From positions 1 through 64,000 of the forward strand of contig NZ_KQ410741.1 of the NCBI RefSeq assembly GCF_001262505.1: a stretch of 64,000 nt of DNA, read 5' to 3'. The notes below the pieces were generated by a model that was not told the DNA's origin, searched no databases, and was given only the letters and a program-made list of their open reading frames with translations. Made by a program: the position numbers and the translations under genes. Below, piece by piece: positions 43,109 through 52,379 of the stretch. Within the stretch, counting starts at the first letter, position 1. Every line of letters begins with the position of its first letter. This DNA comes from Shinella sp. SUS2 (GTDB lineage Bacteria; Pseudomonadota; Alphaproteobacteria; Rhizobiales; Rhizobiaceae).

Positions 43109-44166
43109 TGAAGAGCGATACCATGTCCTTCGCAACGATCGGCCGCTTCTGGTTTCCGGTGCTTGCCCTCGTCTTACCGCTTGCGATCATCGTGGTGGTG
43201 ACAGGCCAGTTCGGGGGCCTCTCCATCCAGCGCACCGTCATCGAAATGCTGATCAGCATTGTCATCGTCGTCGGGCTCTACGTCTTCGTCGGCAATTCCG
43301 GCATCATCTCCTTCGGCCACGCCACCTTCATGGCGATCGCCGCCTATGCCTCGGCGTGGCAGACGTGCTGCGAGATGCTGAAGCCCATCACCATGTCCGG
43401 TCTGCCGCCGTTCCTGCGCGACCAGAGCATTCCGCTCCTGCCGTCCGCCGTGGTCTCGGTGCTGCTTGCCGGCGGTGCCGCCTTCCTCACCGGCCTCGTC
43501 ATCATGCGGCTCACCGGCCTCGCCGCCTCGATCTCCACGCTCGCCGTGCTGTTCATCCTGAACGTCGTCTATTCCAACTGGGACAGCGTCACGATGGGGT
43601 CTGCTTCGATCGTCGGCCTGCCGACCTATGTCACGGCCTGGCTGGCGCTCGGCTGCGCCGTCGTCGCCATCGTCATCGCCTACCTCTACCAGGTCTCCGC
43701 CTTTGGCCTCGCCATCCGGGCGACGCGCGAAGATGAGGTCGCGGCCGCCGCCGCCGGCATATCGCTCTACTGGTCGCGGCTGATCGCCTTCACGCTGTCC
43801 GGCTTCCTCGTCGGCCTCGGCGGGGTGTTGCAGGCCCACTATCTCGGAACTGTCTCGATCAACAGTTTCTTCCTGAGCTTCACCTTCCTGGCGCTCGCCA
43901 TGCTCATCGTCGGCGGCATGGGTAGCCTGGCCGGCGCAGTGGTCGGCGTCGTCGTCATCACGGCGATGGTCGATATCTTTCGTCGGCTTGAAGGCGGGAT
44001 TTCGATCGGCGGCGAGCAGTGGTCGCTGCCGGCGGGCACGCAGGAGCTTATCATCGCGGCCTTTATGCTGTTGATACTGGTCTTCCGCAAAGACGGAATC
44101 ATGGCAGGGCGAGAAATGACCCTGCCGGGGCAGGAAAAACGCGAGAAAGGGCTCATCAATGGCTAA
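43108..44166 (+). CDS. livM: Branched-chain-type ABC transporter permease LivM
   Basis: 352 residues with about ten helices. The LivM signature GNSGIISFGHATFMAIAAY is present, as is the late AMLIVGGMGSLAGAVVGVVV. It overlaps the GntR gene by eight bases, so regulator and importer are co-transcribed. A downstream in-frame ATG at 43123 is an alternative start. Confidence 0.92.
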   Translation: MKSDTMSFATIGRFWFPVLALVLPLAIIVVVTGQFGGLSIQRTVIEMLISIVIVVGLYVFVGNSGIISFGHATFMAIAAYASAWQTCCEMLKPITMSGLPPFLRDQSIPLLPSAVVSVLLAGGAAFLTGLVIMRLTGLAASISTLAVLFILNVVYSNWDSVTMGSASIVGLPTYVTAWLALGCAVVAIVIAYLYQVSAFGLAIRATREDEVAAAAAGISLYWSRLIAFTLSGFLVGLGGVLQAHYLGTVSINSFFLSFTFLALAMLIVGGMGSLAGAVVGVVVITAMVDIFRRLEGGISIGGEQWSLPAGTQELIIAAFMLLILVFRKDGIMAGREMTLPGQEKREKGLING

Positions 44167-44863
44167 CAACCTCCTCTTCAATACGGACGAACCGGTCGGC
44201 ATCATCGACAACCGCATGCTCTCCGACCAGGTTTCGACCTTTCTCGTGCGCGAACTGATCTTCGGTCGTCTTCAGCCCGGCCAACGCATCAACGAGGCGG
44301 AGCTGGCCCGCCAGCTCGGTATCAGCCGCAATCCCATCCGCGAGGCGATCCGCCGGCTGGAAGAGCGCGGCCTGCTCGTCGCGGTCCCCCGCAAGGGTAC
44401 CTTCGTGCGCACCTTCCTGCGCAACGATATCGACGAGATCTTTTCCTTCCGCGTCGTGGTCGAGCGTTTTGCCGTGGAGCAGGCGCTGCCGCAGATGACG
44501 GATGCCGACATCAACCGCATCGCCGGCTTCGTCGACGCCATGATTGCGGCGGCCAACACGAATGACGAAATCGCCCTCGTCGAAAACGACCTCGCCTTCC
44601 ATCTCGAGATCTGCAAGCTCTCGAAGAACCGCCAGACGCTGCACGCCTTCACCAACATCCAGGCCGAAGTGCAGATGCTGATCACCATCGCCGAGCGCCA
44701 GTTCGAGAGCCAGATGGCGGCGGCGGTCGATCACTGGCCGGTCGTCGAGGCGCTGCGCAGCCGCAATCCCGAAAAGGCGATGGACGCCATCCGCGATCAC
44801 ATCCGCGATTCCTGGCGCCATCTGCTTGAAGCTTACGAGCGGGAAAAACCCCGCTCGTCCTGA
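44159..44863 (+). CDS. GntR-family regulator, FadR/FCD subfamily
   Basis: 234 residues. N-terminal winged helix with INEAELARQLGISRNPIREA, the family recognition region, then a C-terminal FCD domain with likely metal ligands in ENDLAFHLEIC and DAIRDHIRDSWRH. FCD domains sense small carboxylates or amino-acid products. Lying inside the operon between the importer and the hydantoinase genes, it is probably the local repressor, induced by a pathway acid such as an omega-amino acid or dicarboxylate. Confidence 0.92.
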   Translation: MANNLLFNTDEPVGIIDNRMLSDQVSTFLVRELIFGRLQPGQRINEAELARQLGISRNPIREAIRRLEERGLLVAVPRKGTFVRTFLRNDIDEIFSFRVVVERFAVEQALPQMTDADINRIAGFVDAMIAAANTNDEIALVENDLAFHLEICKLSKNRQTLHAFTNIQAEVQMLITIAERQFESQMAAAVDHWPVVEALRSRNPEKAMDAIRDHIRDSWRHLLEAYEREKPRSS

Positions 44864-44888
44864 TCCATCCATGAGAAAAGAGGGAACA

Positions 44889-46919
44889 ATGCCTGACAAC
44901 AAAATCATCGGCATCGACATCGGGGGGACGTTCACCGACTTCGTCTCCTACGATGCGGCAACGGGCACAATCGAAAACTGGAAGAACCTGACGACGCCCT
45001 CCGAACCGATCGAAGGCGTGCTCCAAGGCCTCGGGCAGGTGGAAGACGTCGCCAGTGTCGACAAGATCCGCCTCGGCACGACGATCGCCACCAACGCACT
45101 CCTGACGCGCTGCGGCGCCAAGGTCGCCTATGTCACCACGACAGGCTTTCGCGATGTTCCCTTCATCCAGCGCGGCGACCGCCGCAGCCACTACGACATC
45201 ACCTGGATCAAGACCAAGCCGCTGATGAAGCGCGCCGACACCTACGAGATCGGCGGCCGTTTCAGCGCCAAGGGCGAGCAGGTCACGCCGCTTGACGAAG
45301 CCGCTGTCCGCGAACTCGCCGCGACGATCAAGGCGGACGGCACGATCGAAGCCATCGCCATTTGCACCCTGTTCTCCTATATCGACCCGAGCCACGAGCA
45401 GCGCATCCGCGATATCCTTGCGGAAGAACTGCCCGGCATGCCGATCTCGATTTCCTACGAGGTGCTGCCGAAGTGGAAGGAATACGACCGCGCTTCGACC
45501 ACCATCGCCGACGCCTACCTGAAGCCCATCGTCTCCGACAATTTCCACCGCATGCAGAAGCGCCTCGACGCCATCGGCATCGGCGACAGGATCGGCGTGA
45601 TTAAGTCGAACGGCGGTGAATCCACCCTGAAGGGGGCTGCCGAAGCGCCGGTGCAGATGACGCTCTCCGGCCCGACCGGCGCCGTCGTCGCCACCCGCGT
45701 TCTCTCCGAACTGACAGGCATCAAGAACCTCGTCACCTTCGACATGGGCGGCACCTCGACGGATTGCTCGACCGTCGTCGACGGCATGGAGCATGTAACG
45801 ACCAATTTCGAGATCGAATGGGGCCTGCCGATCCAAATCCCGATGATCGACATCCACACGATCGGCGCCGGCGGCGGCTCGATTGCCTGGATCGACAAGG
45901 GCGGCATGCTGCGCATGGGCCCGCAATCGGCCGGCGCCGCACCGGGACCCGCCTGCTACGGCCGCGGCGGCGAGAATGCCACCGTGACCGATGCGAACGT
46001 CGTGCTCGGCCGCATCAACCCGGACTACTTCCTCGGCGGCAAGATGAAGCTCGATGCCGAGGCGGCACATCGCGCGGTCAAGAAGATCGCCGACCAGCTC
46101 GGCCTTGAGGTCGATGCGGCGGCCTTCGCCATGGTGCAGATCGCCAACAACAACATGCTGGGCGCGCTGCGTGCCGTCCTTTTGCAGCGCGGTCTCGATC
46201 CGCGCGATTTCTCGCTCGTCGCTTCGGGCGGCGCGGGTCCGGTGCATATCTGTGACCTGATGGATATTTCCGGCATTCCGCAGGGCATCGTGCCGAACTA
46301 TCCCGGCCAGTTCTCGGCCTTCGGCTTCATCATGACGGACGCCCGCGTCGACCGGCATCGCACGGTGCAGCAGATCTCGAAATATTTCGACGGTGCCCGC
46401 GCCACGGCGGCGATGACGGAACTGGTGGATGGCGCGATCGCCGAGCTGGTTTCCCAGGGCTACCAGCAGAAGGTGGAGATCTACCGTTCCATCGAAGCAC
46501 GCTATTTCGGCCAGAACCACGAGCTGGAACTGAGTTTTCCTGCCAACCAATTCACCGAGGAAACCATCGCAAGCCTTTGGGAACGCTTCCACGAGGAGCA
46601 CCAGAACCGCTTCGGCTTCTCCATCCCGGGTGAAACCATCGAGACGGTCAATCTCAAGGTCGTGGCCGTTGCCGTTTCCGAAAAGCCGCAGATGCGGGAG
46701 CTCGAAAAGGGCGAGGGCACGCCTGCCTCTTCCGGCAGCCGCAAGGTGCGCTTCGAGGACGGCTGGCACGAGGTGAAGACCTACGACCGCGGCACCTTCA
46801 AGCAGGGCCAGACTGTCACCGGTCCCGCCATTGTCGAGGAAAACGCGTCCGTCACCATCCTGCAGCCGAAACAGACGCTCCGCGTTGACCGGCTCGGCAA
46901 TCTGATCATTTCGGCCTGA
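44889..46919 (+). CDS. hyuA: Hydantoinase/oxoprolinase family protein, subunit A (HyuA/OplA-like)
   Basis: 676 residues from ATG 44889, with GAGGGA upstream. The actin-like ATPase fold opens with IIGIDIGGTFTDFVSYDAA; MTLSGPTGAVVATRVL, FDMGGTSTDCS and HTIGAGGGSIAWID are family blocks. HyuA/HyuB pairs open cyclic amides with ATP: hydantoins, 5-oxoproline, and, in Pseudomonas OplBA and CapAB, valerolactam and caprolactam. With the GabT and GabD homologues downstream, a lactam is the best substrate guess, but N-methylhydantoin or a carboxylase-type reaction (acetone or acetophenone carboxylase relatives) is not excluded. Confidence 0.9.
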   Translation: MPDNKIIGIDIGGTFTDFVSYDAATGTIENWKNLTTPSEPIEGVLQGLGQVEDVASVDKIRLGTTIATNALLTRCGAKVAYVTTTGFRDVPFIQRGDRRSHYDITWIKTKPLMKRADTYEIGGRFSAKGEQVTPLDEAAVRELAATIKADGTIEAIAICTLFSYIDPSHEQRIRDILAEELPGMPISISYEVLPKWKEYDRASTTIADAYLKPIVSDNFHRMQKRLDAIGIGDRIGVIKSNGGESTLKGAAEAPVQMTLSGPTGAVVATRVLSELTGIKNLVTFDMGGTSTDCSTVVDGMEHVTTNFEIEWGLPIQIPMIDIHTIGAGGGSIAWIDKGGMLRMGPQSAGAAPGPACYGRGGENATVTDANVVLGRINPDYFLGGKMKLDAEAAHRAVKKIADQLGLEVDAAAFAMVQIANNNMLGALRAVLLQRGLDPRDFSLVASGGAGPVHICDLMDISGIPQGIVPNYPGQFSAFGFIMTDARVDRHRTVQQISKYFDGARATAAMTELVDGAIAELVSQGYQQKVEIYRSIEARYFGQNHELELSFPANQFTEETIASLWERFHEEHQNRFGFSIPGETIETVNLKVVAVAVSEKPQMRELEKGEGTPASSGSRKVRFEDGWHEVKTYDRGTFKQGQTVTGPAIVEENASVTILQPKQTLRVDRLGNLIISA

Positions 46920-46930
46920 GGAGTACCGTC

Positions 46931-48628
46931 ATGGACTTCGTTACGATGAACATCCTGGAATCCAGCATGGTCTCGCTCTGCAAGGAGATGGGGATCGTGC
47001 TGATGAAGACGTCCTATTCGACGATCTTCAACGAGGCGCTCGATTTCACCTGCGGCCTTGCAGACATGAACGGCGACATGATCGCCGTCGCCGACTATTG
47101 CCCGGCGCAGATCGGCGGCATGCCGCTGCTCGTCAAGTCGTGCCTCAAGGAAATCCCGATCGGCGAGATCGAGGAGGGCGACGTCATCCTTCACAACGAC
47201 CCCTATCGCGGCGGCCTGCACACGCCGGAGCACACCTTCTTCAAGCCGATCTTCGTCGACGGTGAGATCATGGGCTTTGCGGTGGCGATCGGCCATATCG
47301 CCGAAGTCGGCGGCATGGCGCCGGGCGGCTTCTGCGGCGAGGCGACAGAAATTTTTCAGGAAGGCCTTCGCATTCCGCCGGTGAAGATCAAGAAGCGCGG
47401 CAAGGACAATATCGAGGTCTGGAAGCTGCTGCTCGCCAACGTGCGCACACCGCGCGTCAACTACGGGGATCTGCGCGCCCTCATCGCCGCCGTCGATCTC
47501 GGCGAAAAGCAGATGACGCAGATCTACAAGAAGTACGGCAAGGAGAAGATCAAGGAGACCGTCAACGATCTGCTGCTCTATTCGGAACGCCGCATGCGCG
47601 CCGAGTTGGAGGCGATCCCCGACGGCGTCTACGCCTTCTCGGATACGATCGAGAGCGACGGCATCGATGCCGACCGCACCTACACGGTCGCCGTGGAAGT
47701 ACACAAGCGCGGCGGTGAGATCATCGTCGACTATCACGGCTCCTCGCCGCAGGCTTCGGGTCCGATCAACGCCACGCTCGGCGTCGCCACCTCGGCCGCC
47801 TACAACGCCGTGCTGCACATGACCGACCCGACCATCCCGCGCAACTCCGGCTGCTTCCGGCCGATCCGCGTGATGGCGCCGCCCGGCACCATCGTCAATG
47901 TCGACTTCCCGGCACCGGAAGTCGGCGGCAATACCGAGACACATCCGCGCATCGTCGGCACGATCCTCGGCGCCATGGCGCCGGCCGTGCCCAACCGGGT
48001 GATGGCGGCGGAAGGGGCGACGCACTGCAACTTCGTCTTCGGCGGCGTCGATGCGGATACGGGCGAGTATTTCGCCTGCTACGACCTCGAAGCGGTGGGC
48101 TGGGGAGGCCGCGCCTTTGCCGATGGCAATGACGGCGTCGATTCGATCAACGGCAATTGCCGCATCACGCCGGTCGAAGTCTACGAGACGCGCTTCCCCT
48201 GGCGCATCGAAAGCCTTGCCTTCAACGTCGATGCCGGCGGTGCCGGCGAGTTCCGCGGCGGCGTCGGCTATTCCAAGCAGATGCTGTGCCTCAACGACGA
48301 GATCGTCTGCTCGCAGATGACCGATCGCCACCTGCTCGCCCCCTGGGGCCTCAACGGCGGTACGGAAGGCGGCGTCGGCGCGACGCTGGTCATGAAGAAC
48401 GGCCGCGAGGACTGGCAGACGATGCGCGAAGCCTACGGCAAGGCCTCGACCAGCCGCTACTCCAACGTCTCGATCCGCCGCGGCGACCGCGTGCGGCTCG
48501 TCACGCCCGGCGGCGGCGGCTACGGCGAACCGGCAAAGCGCGACCCGGCAGCGGTGGCAGAGGATGTCCGCGAGGGCTACGTCTCCAAGGCGGCCGCCCA
48601 GAAACACTACGGTTACCAGGAGGCCTGA
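46931..48628 (+). CDS. hyuB: Hydantoinase family protein, subunit B (HyuB/OplB-like)
   Basis: 565 residues. The HyuB N-terminus MNILESSMVSLCKEMGIVLM and the block VILHNDPYRGGLHTPEHTFF, with likely metal-binding His and Asp residues, are clear; VNVDFPAPEVGGNTETHPR and TPGGGGYGEPAKRD complete the family pattern. It forms the catalytic complex with HyuA. Eleven bases separate the two genes. A 63-residue cysteine protein follows after four bases. Confidence 0.92.
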   Translation: MDFVTMNILESSMVSLCKEMGIVLMKTSYSTIFNEALDFTCGLADMNGDMIAVADYCPAQIGGMPLLVKSCLKEIPIGEIEEGDVILHNDPYRGGLHTPEHTFFKPIFVDGEIMGFAVAIGHIAEVGGMAPGGFCGEATEIFQEGLRIPPVKIKKRGKDNIEVWKLLLANVRTPRVNYGDLRALIAAVDLGEKQMTQIYKKYGKEKIKETVNDLLLYSERRMRAELEAIPDGVYAFSDTIESDGIDADRTYTVAVEVHKRGGEIIVDYHGSSPQASGPINATLGVATSAAYNAVLHMTDPTIPRNSGCFRPIRVMAPPGTIVNVDFPAPEVGGNTETHPRIVGTILGAMAPAVPNRVMAAEGATHCNFVFGGVDADTGEYFACYDLEAVGWGGRAFADGNDGVDSINGNCRITPVEVYETRFPWRIESLAFNVDAGGAGEFRGGVGYSKQMLCLNDEIVCSQMTDRHLLAPWGLNGGTEGGVGATLVMKNGREDWQTMREAYGKASTSRYSNVSIRRGDRVRLVTPGGGGYGEPAKRDPAAVAEDVREGYVSKAAAQKHYGYQEA

Positions 48629-48632
48629 GACC

Positions 48633-48824
48633 ATGAAGTTTTCGCTGAACGGACTTTACATCGAAAGCTACACGAAATGCGCCAATTGCGGCGTGCTGAT
48701 CTACGAGGCCTCGGCCGAGGATTCCGCCCGCAAGAAGGTGCATGACGGGAGCATTTATTGCTCCGAGGAATGCGTCGACTGGAAGCTTGCCCGGGACGCC
48801 CGCCGCGCCAAGGCGGCCGTCTAG
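48633..48824 (+). CDS. Small four-cysteine (zinc-ribbon-like) protein
   Basis: 63 residues. Cysteines occur as KCANCG (C-x2-C) near residue 16 and YCSEEC (C-x3-C) near residue 47, a spacing that fits a single structural zinc site; a basic tail LARDARRAKAAV follows. AGGAGG lies about ten bases ahead of the ATG, and the gene starts four bases after hyuB, so it is translated with it. I do not recognise a named family. By analogy with the small zinc gamma subunit of acetone carboxylase, it could be a third subunit or assembly factor of the HyuAB enzyme. That is inference from position and size. Confidence 0.75.
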   Translation: MKFSLNGLYIESYTKCANCGVLIYEASAEDSARKKVHDGSIYCSEECVDWKLARDARRAKAAV

Positions 48825-48920
48825 GAATTGATGCGCCGGCCCCGTCCGAGAGAATGGGGCCGGCCAACTTGAAGCGCCGCGATAGCGCCGCGCCATAACA
48901 AACTGTCCAAGGAGACATCC

Positions 48921-50225
48921 ATGTCCACGAACGCTGCCTTCACGGCGCGGCGCGCTGCCGCTATTCCGGCTGGCCTGTCGAAACATCTCGACGTCTATAT
49001 CGAGAAGGCGGAGAACGCCGAACTGTGGGACGTCGAGGGCAAGCGCTACATAGACTTTGCCGCCGGCATCGCCGTCAACAACACCGGCCACCGCCATCCG
49101 AAGGTGGTCGAGCGTGTGCGCAACCAGCTCGACAAGGTCACGCACACCTCGTTCCAGACCACGCCCTATATCGATTATGTCGCGGTCTGCGAGAAGCTGA
49201 ACGACCTGGTGCCGGGCGATTTCCCGAAGAAGACGTTTCTCGTCTCCACCGGCGCTGAAGCCATCGAGAACGCTGCCAAGATCGCCCGCGCCGCGACCGG
49301 CCGCTCGGCCTTCGTGGCCTTTTCCGGCGCCTTCCACGGCCGCACGCTGATGGCGATGACGCTGACCGGCAAGACCACGCCCTACAAGGCCGGCTTCGGT
49401 CCGCTGGTGCCTGACGTCTTCCACCTGCCGTTCCCGATTCCCTATCACGGCATTTCCGAGCAGGAATCGCTGACGGCCCTTGATCGCTTCTTCCGCTCCG
49501 AGGTCGATCCGACCCGCGTTGCCGGCATTTTCGTTGAGCCGGTGCAGGGCGAGGGCGGTTTCTATCCGGCGCCCGTCACCTTCCTGCGCACGCTGCGCGA
49601 AATCTGCGACAAACACGGCATCCTGCTGATCGCCGATGAAATCCAGACGGGTTTTGCCCGCACCGGCAAAATGTTCGCGATGGAACATGCCGGCGTTGCC
49701 GCCGATATCGTCACCATGGCGAAGGGGCTCGGCGGCGGGTTTCCGATCGCCGCCGTCACCGGCCGCGCCGACATCATGGACAAGATCCCGATGGGCGGTG
49801 TCGGCTCCACCTTCGCCGGCAATCCGCTCTCCTGCGCGGCCTCGCTCGCCGTGATGGAGATCATCGAGGAGGAGAAACTAATCGACCGCGCCAACGAGGT
49901 CGGCAGCCGGCTGAAGGCGGTCTTCGAAGACTGGCAGGAGGGCAACGAGTTTGCCTGCATCGGCGAGGTGCGCGCCCTTGGCGCCATGGTGGCGATCGAG
50001 TTCGTGCGCGATCGCGAGACGCGCCAGCCCTGGCCGGAGCTGGTGAAGGCCATCACGCATACCGCCGCCGAAAAGGGCCTGCTGCTGCTTTCCTGTGGGG
50101 TACACGGCAATGTCGTGCGCGTGCTGACACCGCTGACGATCCCCTTCGACCATCTCGACGAAGGCATCGCCATCCTGAAGGACAGCCTGCGGGCGGCGCT
50201 GGAAAAGGTGGAGGCCGGGCAATGA
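48921..50225 (+). CDS. gabT: 4-aminobutyrate / 5-aminovalerate aminotransferase family
   Basis: 434 residues of PLP fold type I, class III. LLIADEIQTGFARTGKMFA holds the PLP Asp, and the PLP Lys is in VTMAKGLGGGFPIAAV. The N-terminal GKRYIDFAAGIAVNNTGH segment is typical of GabT/DavT. It moves the amino group of an omega-amino acid to 2-oxoglutarate. GABA, 5-aminovalerate or 6-aminohexanoate cannot be told apart by eye. It overlaps the dehydrogenase gene by four bases. Confidence 0.92.
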   Translation: MSTNAAFTARRAAAIPAGLSKHLDVYIEKAENAELWDVEGKRYIDFAAGIAVNNTGHRHPKVVERVRNQLDKVTHTSFQTTPYIDYVAVCEKLNDLVPGDFPKKTFLVSTGAEAIENAAKIARAATGRSAFVAFSGAFHGRTLMAMTLTGKTTPYKAGFGPLVPDVFHLPFPIPYHGISEQESLTALDRFFRSEVDPTRVAGIFVEPVQGEGGFYPAPVTFLRTLREICDKHGILLIADEIQTGFARTGKMFAMEHAGVAADIVTMAKGLGGGFPIAAVTGRADIMDKIPMGGVGSTFAGNPLSCAASLAVMEIIEEEKLIDRANEVGSRLKAVFEDWQEGNEFACIGEVRALGAMVAIEFVRDRETRQPWPELVKAITHTAAEKGLLLLSCGVHGNVVRVLTPLTIPFDHLDEGIAILKDSLRAALEKVEAGQ

Positions 50226-51676
50226 CGCTCGCGCTGCTGCATGACCGCGCCTTCATCGATGGTGAGTGGGTGGGTGCGGATGGGGGCGCGACCTTCGAAG
50301 TGCGCAATCCGGCGACGGGGGAGGTTCTCGCCCGCGTCGCCGATCTCGCTGCTGCCGACGTCGAGCGCGCGATCCTTGCCGCCGAACGCGCGCAGGTGGA
50401 CTGGCGTGAGCGCCCGGCCAAAGAACGGGCCAAGCTGCTGCGCGCCTGGTTCGACCTGATCACCGTCCATACGGAAGACCTTGCCCGGCTGATCACCGCC
50501 GAGCAGGGCAAGCCGCTCTATGAGGCGCGGGGCGAGGTGGCTTTCGGCGCCTCCTTCGTCGACTGGTTTTCCGAAGAGGCGAAACGCGTCTATGGCGACG
50601 TCATCCCGTCGGCCGGGCGCGACCGGCGTTTTGTCGTGCTGAAACAGCCGATCGGTGTCTGCGCCGCCATTACGCCCTGGAATTTTCCGCTGGCGATGAT
50701 CACCCGCAAGGCGGCGGCAGCGCTTGCCGCCGGCTGCACCATGGTCGTCAAACCCTCCGAGGAAACGCCGCTGACAGCGCTCGCGATAGTCGAGCTTGCC
50801 CGGCAGGCCGGCATTCCCGCCGGCGTGCTCAACATCGTGCCGTCGAAGGACGCCGCCGGCATCGGCCGCCTGCTCTGCGAGCATCCGGTCATCCGAAAAC
50901 TCTCCTTCACCGGTTCAACCGCCGTCGGCAAGTTGTTGATGCGGCAGTGCTCTGACACGCTGAAAAAGCTGTCGCTGGAGCTCGGCGGCAATGCGCCCTT
51001 CATCGTCTTCGACGACGCCGACCTTGACCTCGCCGTTGCCGGCGCCATCGCGTCAAAGTTCCGCAATTCCGGCCAGACTTGCGTCTGCACCAACCGCATC
51101 TATGTGCAGGACGGTATCCATGATGCCTTCGTGGCGAAGCTGACGGAAGAAGTCGCGAAGCTGAAGGTCGGAGACGGTGCTGCGCCGGAGGTGGTGCAGG
51201 GCCCGCTGATCAATACCAAGGCCGTCACGAAGGTGGCGGAACTGATCGGTGACGCCGTTGGCCATGGCGCCCATGTCGAAACCGGCGGCAAGCCGCATGC
51301 ACTCGGCGGCACCTGGTTCGAGCCGACGGTGCTGAGCGGCATGCAGGCCTCGATGCGGCTCGCGCAGGAAGAAGCTTTCGGCCCGGTCGCCCCGGTCTTC
51401 CGCTTCAAGGACGAAGCCGAAGTCATCCGCCTCGCCAACGACACGCGCTACGGCCTGATGGCGTATTTCTACGCGCGCGACGTCAACCGCATCTGGCATG
51501 TGCTCGAAGAGCTGCAATTCGGCATGGTCGGCATCAACGAAGGCCTGATCTCCACCGAACTCGCTCCCTTCGGCGGTATCAAGGAAAGCGGTTTTGGTCG
51601 CGAAGGCTCCAAATATGGTATCGAGGAATATGTGGAGCTGAAATATGCCTGCTTTGGCGGGCTGAAGAGGGCATAG
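50222..51676 (+). CDS. gabD: Succinate/glutarate-semialdehyde dehydrogenase family
   Basis: 484 residues, NAD(P) aldehyde dehydrogenase. The GabD-type segment PWNFPLAMITRKAAAALAAG, the catalytic Glu in LSLELGGNAPF and Cys in FRNSGQTCVCTNRIYV are intact. It oxidises the semialdehyde made by the upstream aminotransferase to the dicarboxylate (succinate, glutarate or adipate). ATGA overlap with gabT implies coupled synthesis. Confidence 0.93.
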   Translation: MTLALLHDRAFIDGEWVGADGGATFEVRNPATGEVLARVADLAAADVERAILAAERAQVDWRERPAKERAKLLRAWFDLITVHTEDLARLITAEQGKPLYEARGEVAFGASFVDWFSEEAKRVYGDVIPSAGRDRRFVVLKQPIGVCAAITPWNFPLAMITRKAAAALAAGCTMVVKPSEETPLTALAIVELARQAGIPAGVLNIVPSKDAAGIGRLLCEHPVIRKLSFTGSTAVGKLLMRQCSDTLKKLSLELGGNAPFIVFDDADLDLAVAGAIASKFRNSGQTCVCTNRIYVQDGIHDAFVAKLTEEVAKLKVGDGAAPEVVQGPLINTKAVTKVAELIGDAVGHGAHVETGGKPHALGGTWFEPTVLSGMQASMRLAQEEAFGPVAPVFRFKDEAEVIRLANDTRYGLMAYFYARDVNRIWHVLEELQFGMVGINEGLISTELAPFGGIKESGFGREGSKYGIEEYVELKYACFGGLKRA

Positions 51677-51680
51677 CCAG

Positions 51681-52379
51681 ATGTCGGAAGTAGCGGATCG
51701 CAAGGTCGCATTGATCGTCGGAGCCTCGCGCGGCCTTGGGTTGGGCTTGGCGAAAGCCTTTCTTGCCAAGGGCTGGGACGTCGTTGCGACCGTGCGCGAC
51801 GCTCGCGGTCGCTTGGCGCTCGATGCGTTGGCGGCCGGGGATCGGTTGTCGATCCTGATGCTCGATATCATGGTCGCCGACGATATCGCGCGGGTGCGAC
51901 GCGAACTCGACGGGCGAGTGCTGGACGCGCTTTTTATGAATGCCGGTATTGCCCGGGATCCGGCTGCAGCCGTCGAGGATGCGCCCGTCGAGGACTTCGT
52001 CGACGTGATGCTCACCAATGCACTCGCGCCGCTGCGCGTCATCGCCGCACTGCACGATCAGGTGAAACCGGCAGGCGTGGTGGCCGCCATGTCGTCCAGC
52101 ATGGGCAGCGTCAGCGGCAATGCCGGTGGCGCCTGGGAGATCTACCGCGCCAGCAAGGCGGCCCTCAATCAGTTGATGAAGAGCTTTGCCGCCCGCCACG
52201 CCGATGGCCGGACCTATCTTGCCGTTTCGCCCGGCTGGGTGCGCACCGATATGGGTGGCGACGCTGCGCCTTTGGACATCGAAACCAGTTCGGCTGGTAT
52301 CGTCGAGACCCTGGTCGCTCGCGCAGGCACGGGCGGGGTACATTTTGTCGATTTCAACAACAAGATCGTGGCTTGGTAG
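51681..52379 (+). CDS. Short-chain dehydrogenase/reductase
   Basis: 232 residues. Rossmann motif VALIVGASRGLGLGLAKAF, the NAG-type segment LFMNAGIA, Ser in MSSSMGSVSG and catalytic YRASK give a complete classical SDR. It follows gabD by four bases. Its substrate is unknown; in this operon it might reduce or oxidise a hydroxy- or oxo-acid intermediate or detoxify a semialdehyde. Confidence 0.88.
   Translation: MSEVADRKVALIVGASRGLGLGLAKAFLAKGWDVVATVRDARGRLALDALAAGDRLSILMLDIMVADDIARVRRELDGRVLDALFMNAGIARDPAAAVEDAPVEDFVDVMLTNALAPLRVIAALHDQVKPAGVVAAMSSSMGSVSGNAGGAWEIYRASKAALNQLMKSFAARHADGRTYLAVSPGWVRTDMGGDAAPLDIETSSAGIVETLVARAGTGGVHFVDFNNKIVAW

Noticed and set aside
46781..48634. Long open frame antisense to hyuB
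   Set aside because: Same reason: shadow of a strongly supported gene on the plus strand.
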